Positions 63,759 through 64,000 of a stretch of 64,000 nt of DNA are shown in pieces (the stretch's first letter is position 1; each line of letters starts with the position of its first letter). This DNA is from Nitrospirales bacterium (lineage in GTDB: Bacteria > Nitrospirota > Nitrospiria > Nitrospirales > UBA8639): contig JAJDBM010000058.1 in assembly GCA_029261355.1 (NCBI GenBank), positions 1 through 64,000 of the forward strand, in the 5' to 3' direction. A program made the position numbers and the translations under genes. The notes beneath the pieces are model-generated. The model was given only the letters and a program-made list of their open reading frames with translations, searched no databases and had not been told where the DNA came from.

Positions 63759-64000
63759 ATTCTATCCTTGGACACCTTCCACAGTCGTCCTTCCTTGCGA
63801 TTTTGGCGTTCCCCTCGTGCTCACATCCCCATGTCAGCGCCTTATACATTACAGTTTTGTGGGTGTGGATTCCTTGCACTCACGAATAAATCCGAATTTT
63901 TAGAGATGTTCAATGCAGCAAATAGGCTGTTCTTGTGACTAATCGCGGATATTCTCTTTCTCTGGTTCTTCCTCGCATCGTTTACAATTCAAATATTCCC

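Noticed and set aside
1-64000. tRNA, rRNA, CRISPR arrays, prophage genes and intact transposases
   Set aside because: None found: no tRNA-like cloverleaf, no regularly spaced direct repeats and no transposase or integrase motifs in the readable proteins.

Overview
This window most likely comes from a nitrite-oxidising Nitrospira-like bacterium, probably a moderate-GC (marine-type) relative; this is inferred from gene content, since no rRNA is present. The main marker is the gene cut by the left edge (1-450, minus), whose product looks like the haem-b gamma subunit of nitrite oxidoreductase (NxrC). A decayed C-terminal piece of the same family lies at about 4864-5112. Other fitting traits are a DabA/DabB-type inorganic-carbon pump, several periplasmic SUMF1-fold proteins beside a c-haem protein and a cupredoxin-like protein, and abundant two-component proteins. 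No tRNA, rRNA, CRISPR array, prophage or intact insertion sequence was seen.

Layout. 1-6.4 kb: nxrC edge, small membrane and fragmentary genes, a secreted trypsin-like protease with a YD-repeat-like tail, a glutathione peroxidase, an orphan receiver domain, the nxrC remnant and a histone-H1-like protein. 6.4-14.7 kb: a minus-strand run of ten closely spaced genes that reads as a light/oxidative-damage cluster: TIGR01777 epimerase, thiol peroxidase, DUF4149, PDZ protein, photolyase, DUF523-DUF1722, a CarH/LitR-type B12 photoreceptor regulator, a CbiX-like chelatase, a VOC protein and an FAD oxidoreductase. 14.8-19.9 kb: cupredoxin, c-haem DUF3365 and three SUMF1 proteins. 20-21.3 kb: a small zinc-ribbon gene divergent from a second CarH-type regulator; the shared 140-bp region carries a repeated operator-like motif that recurs upstream of the zinc-ribbon paralogue at 48 kb.

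21.7-26.3 kb: a TolC/HlyD/ABC export operon whose ABC subunit has lost its ATPase motifs. 27.6-35.3 kb: the dab carbon-uptake operon (NuoL-like DabB, an additional antiporter-like membrane protein, DabA, a PII-like protein) divergent from a LysR regulator. 35.6-36.0 kb: a frameshifted CBS-domain pseudogene. 36.2-47.7 kb: a PstS-like protein overlapping a porin, a large hybrid histidine kinase, a DEAD-box helicase, a TIGR03545 protein, a metallophosphoesterase and a DUF4197 protein. 48-53 kb: zinc-ribbon paralogue, a secreted protein whose last codons come from a mobile element, an alcohol dehydrogenase broken by an in-frame stop, RmuC and a DUF155-like protein. 53-64 kb: MtgA, DUF2024, VOC, globin, DsrE, methyltransferase, a fourth SUMF1 protein, an alpha/beta hydrolase, a small lipoprotein and a second hybrid kinase.

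The strongest second-look items are: (1) two AdoCbl-photoreceptor regulators with a candidate operator shared by two distant zinc-ribbon genes; (2) a three-copy MITE-like family with TATAGC ends, one copy of which supplies the stop codon of a host gene; (3) the dead-ATPase ABC exporter; (4) the dab operon with an extra antiporter-like subunit and a PII-like protein; (5) the nxrC edge gene and remnant.
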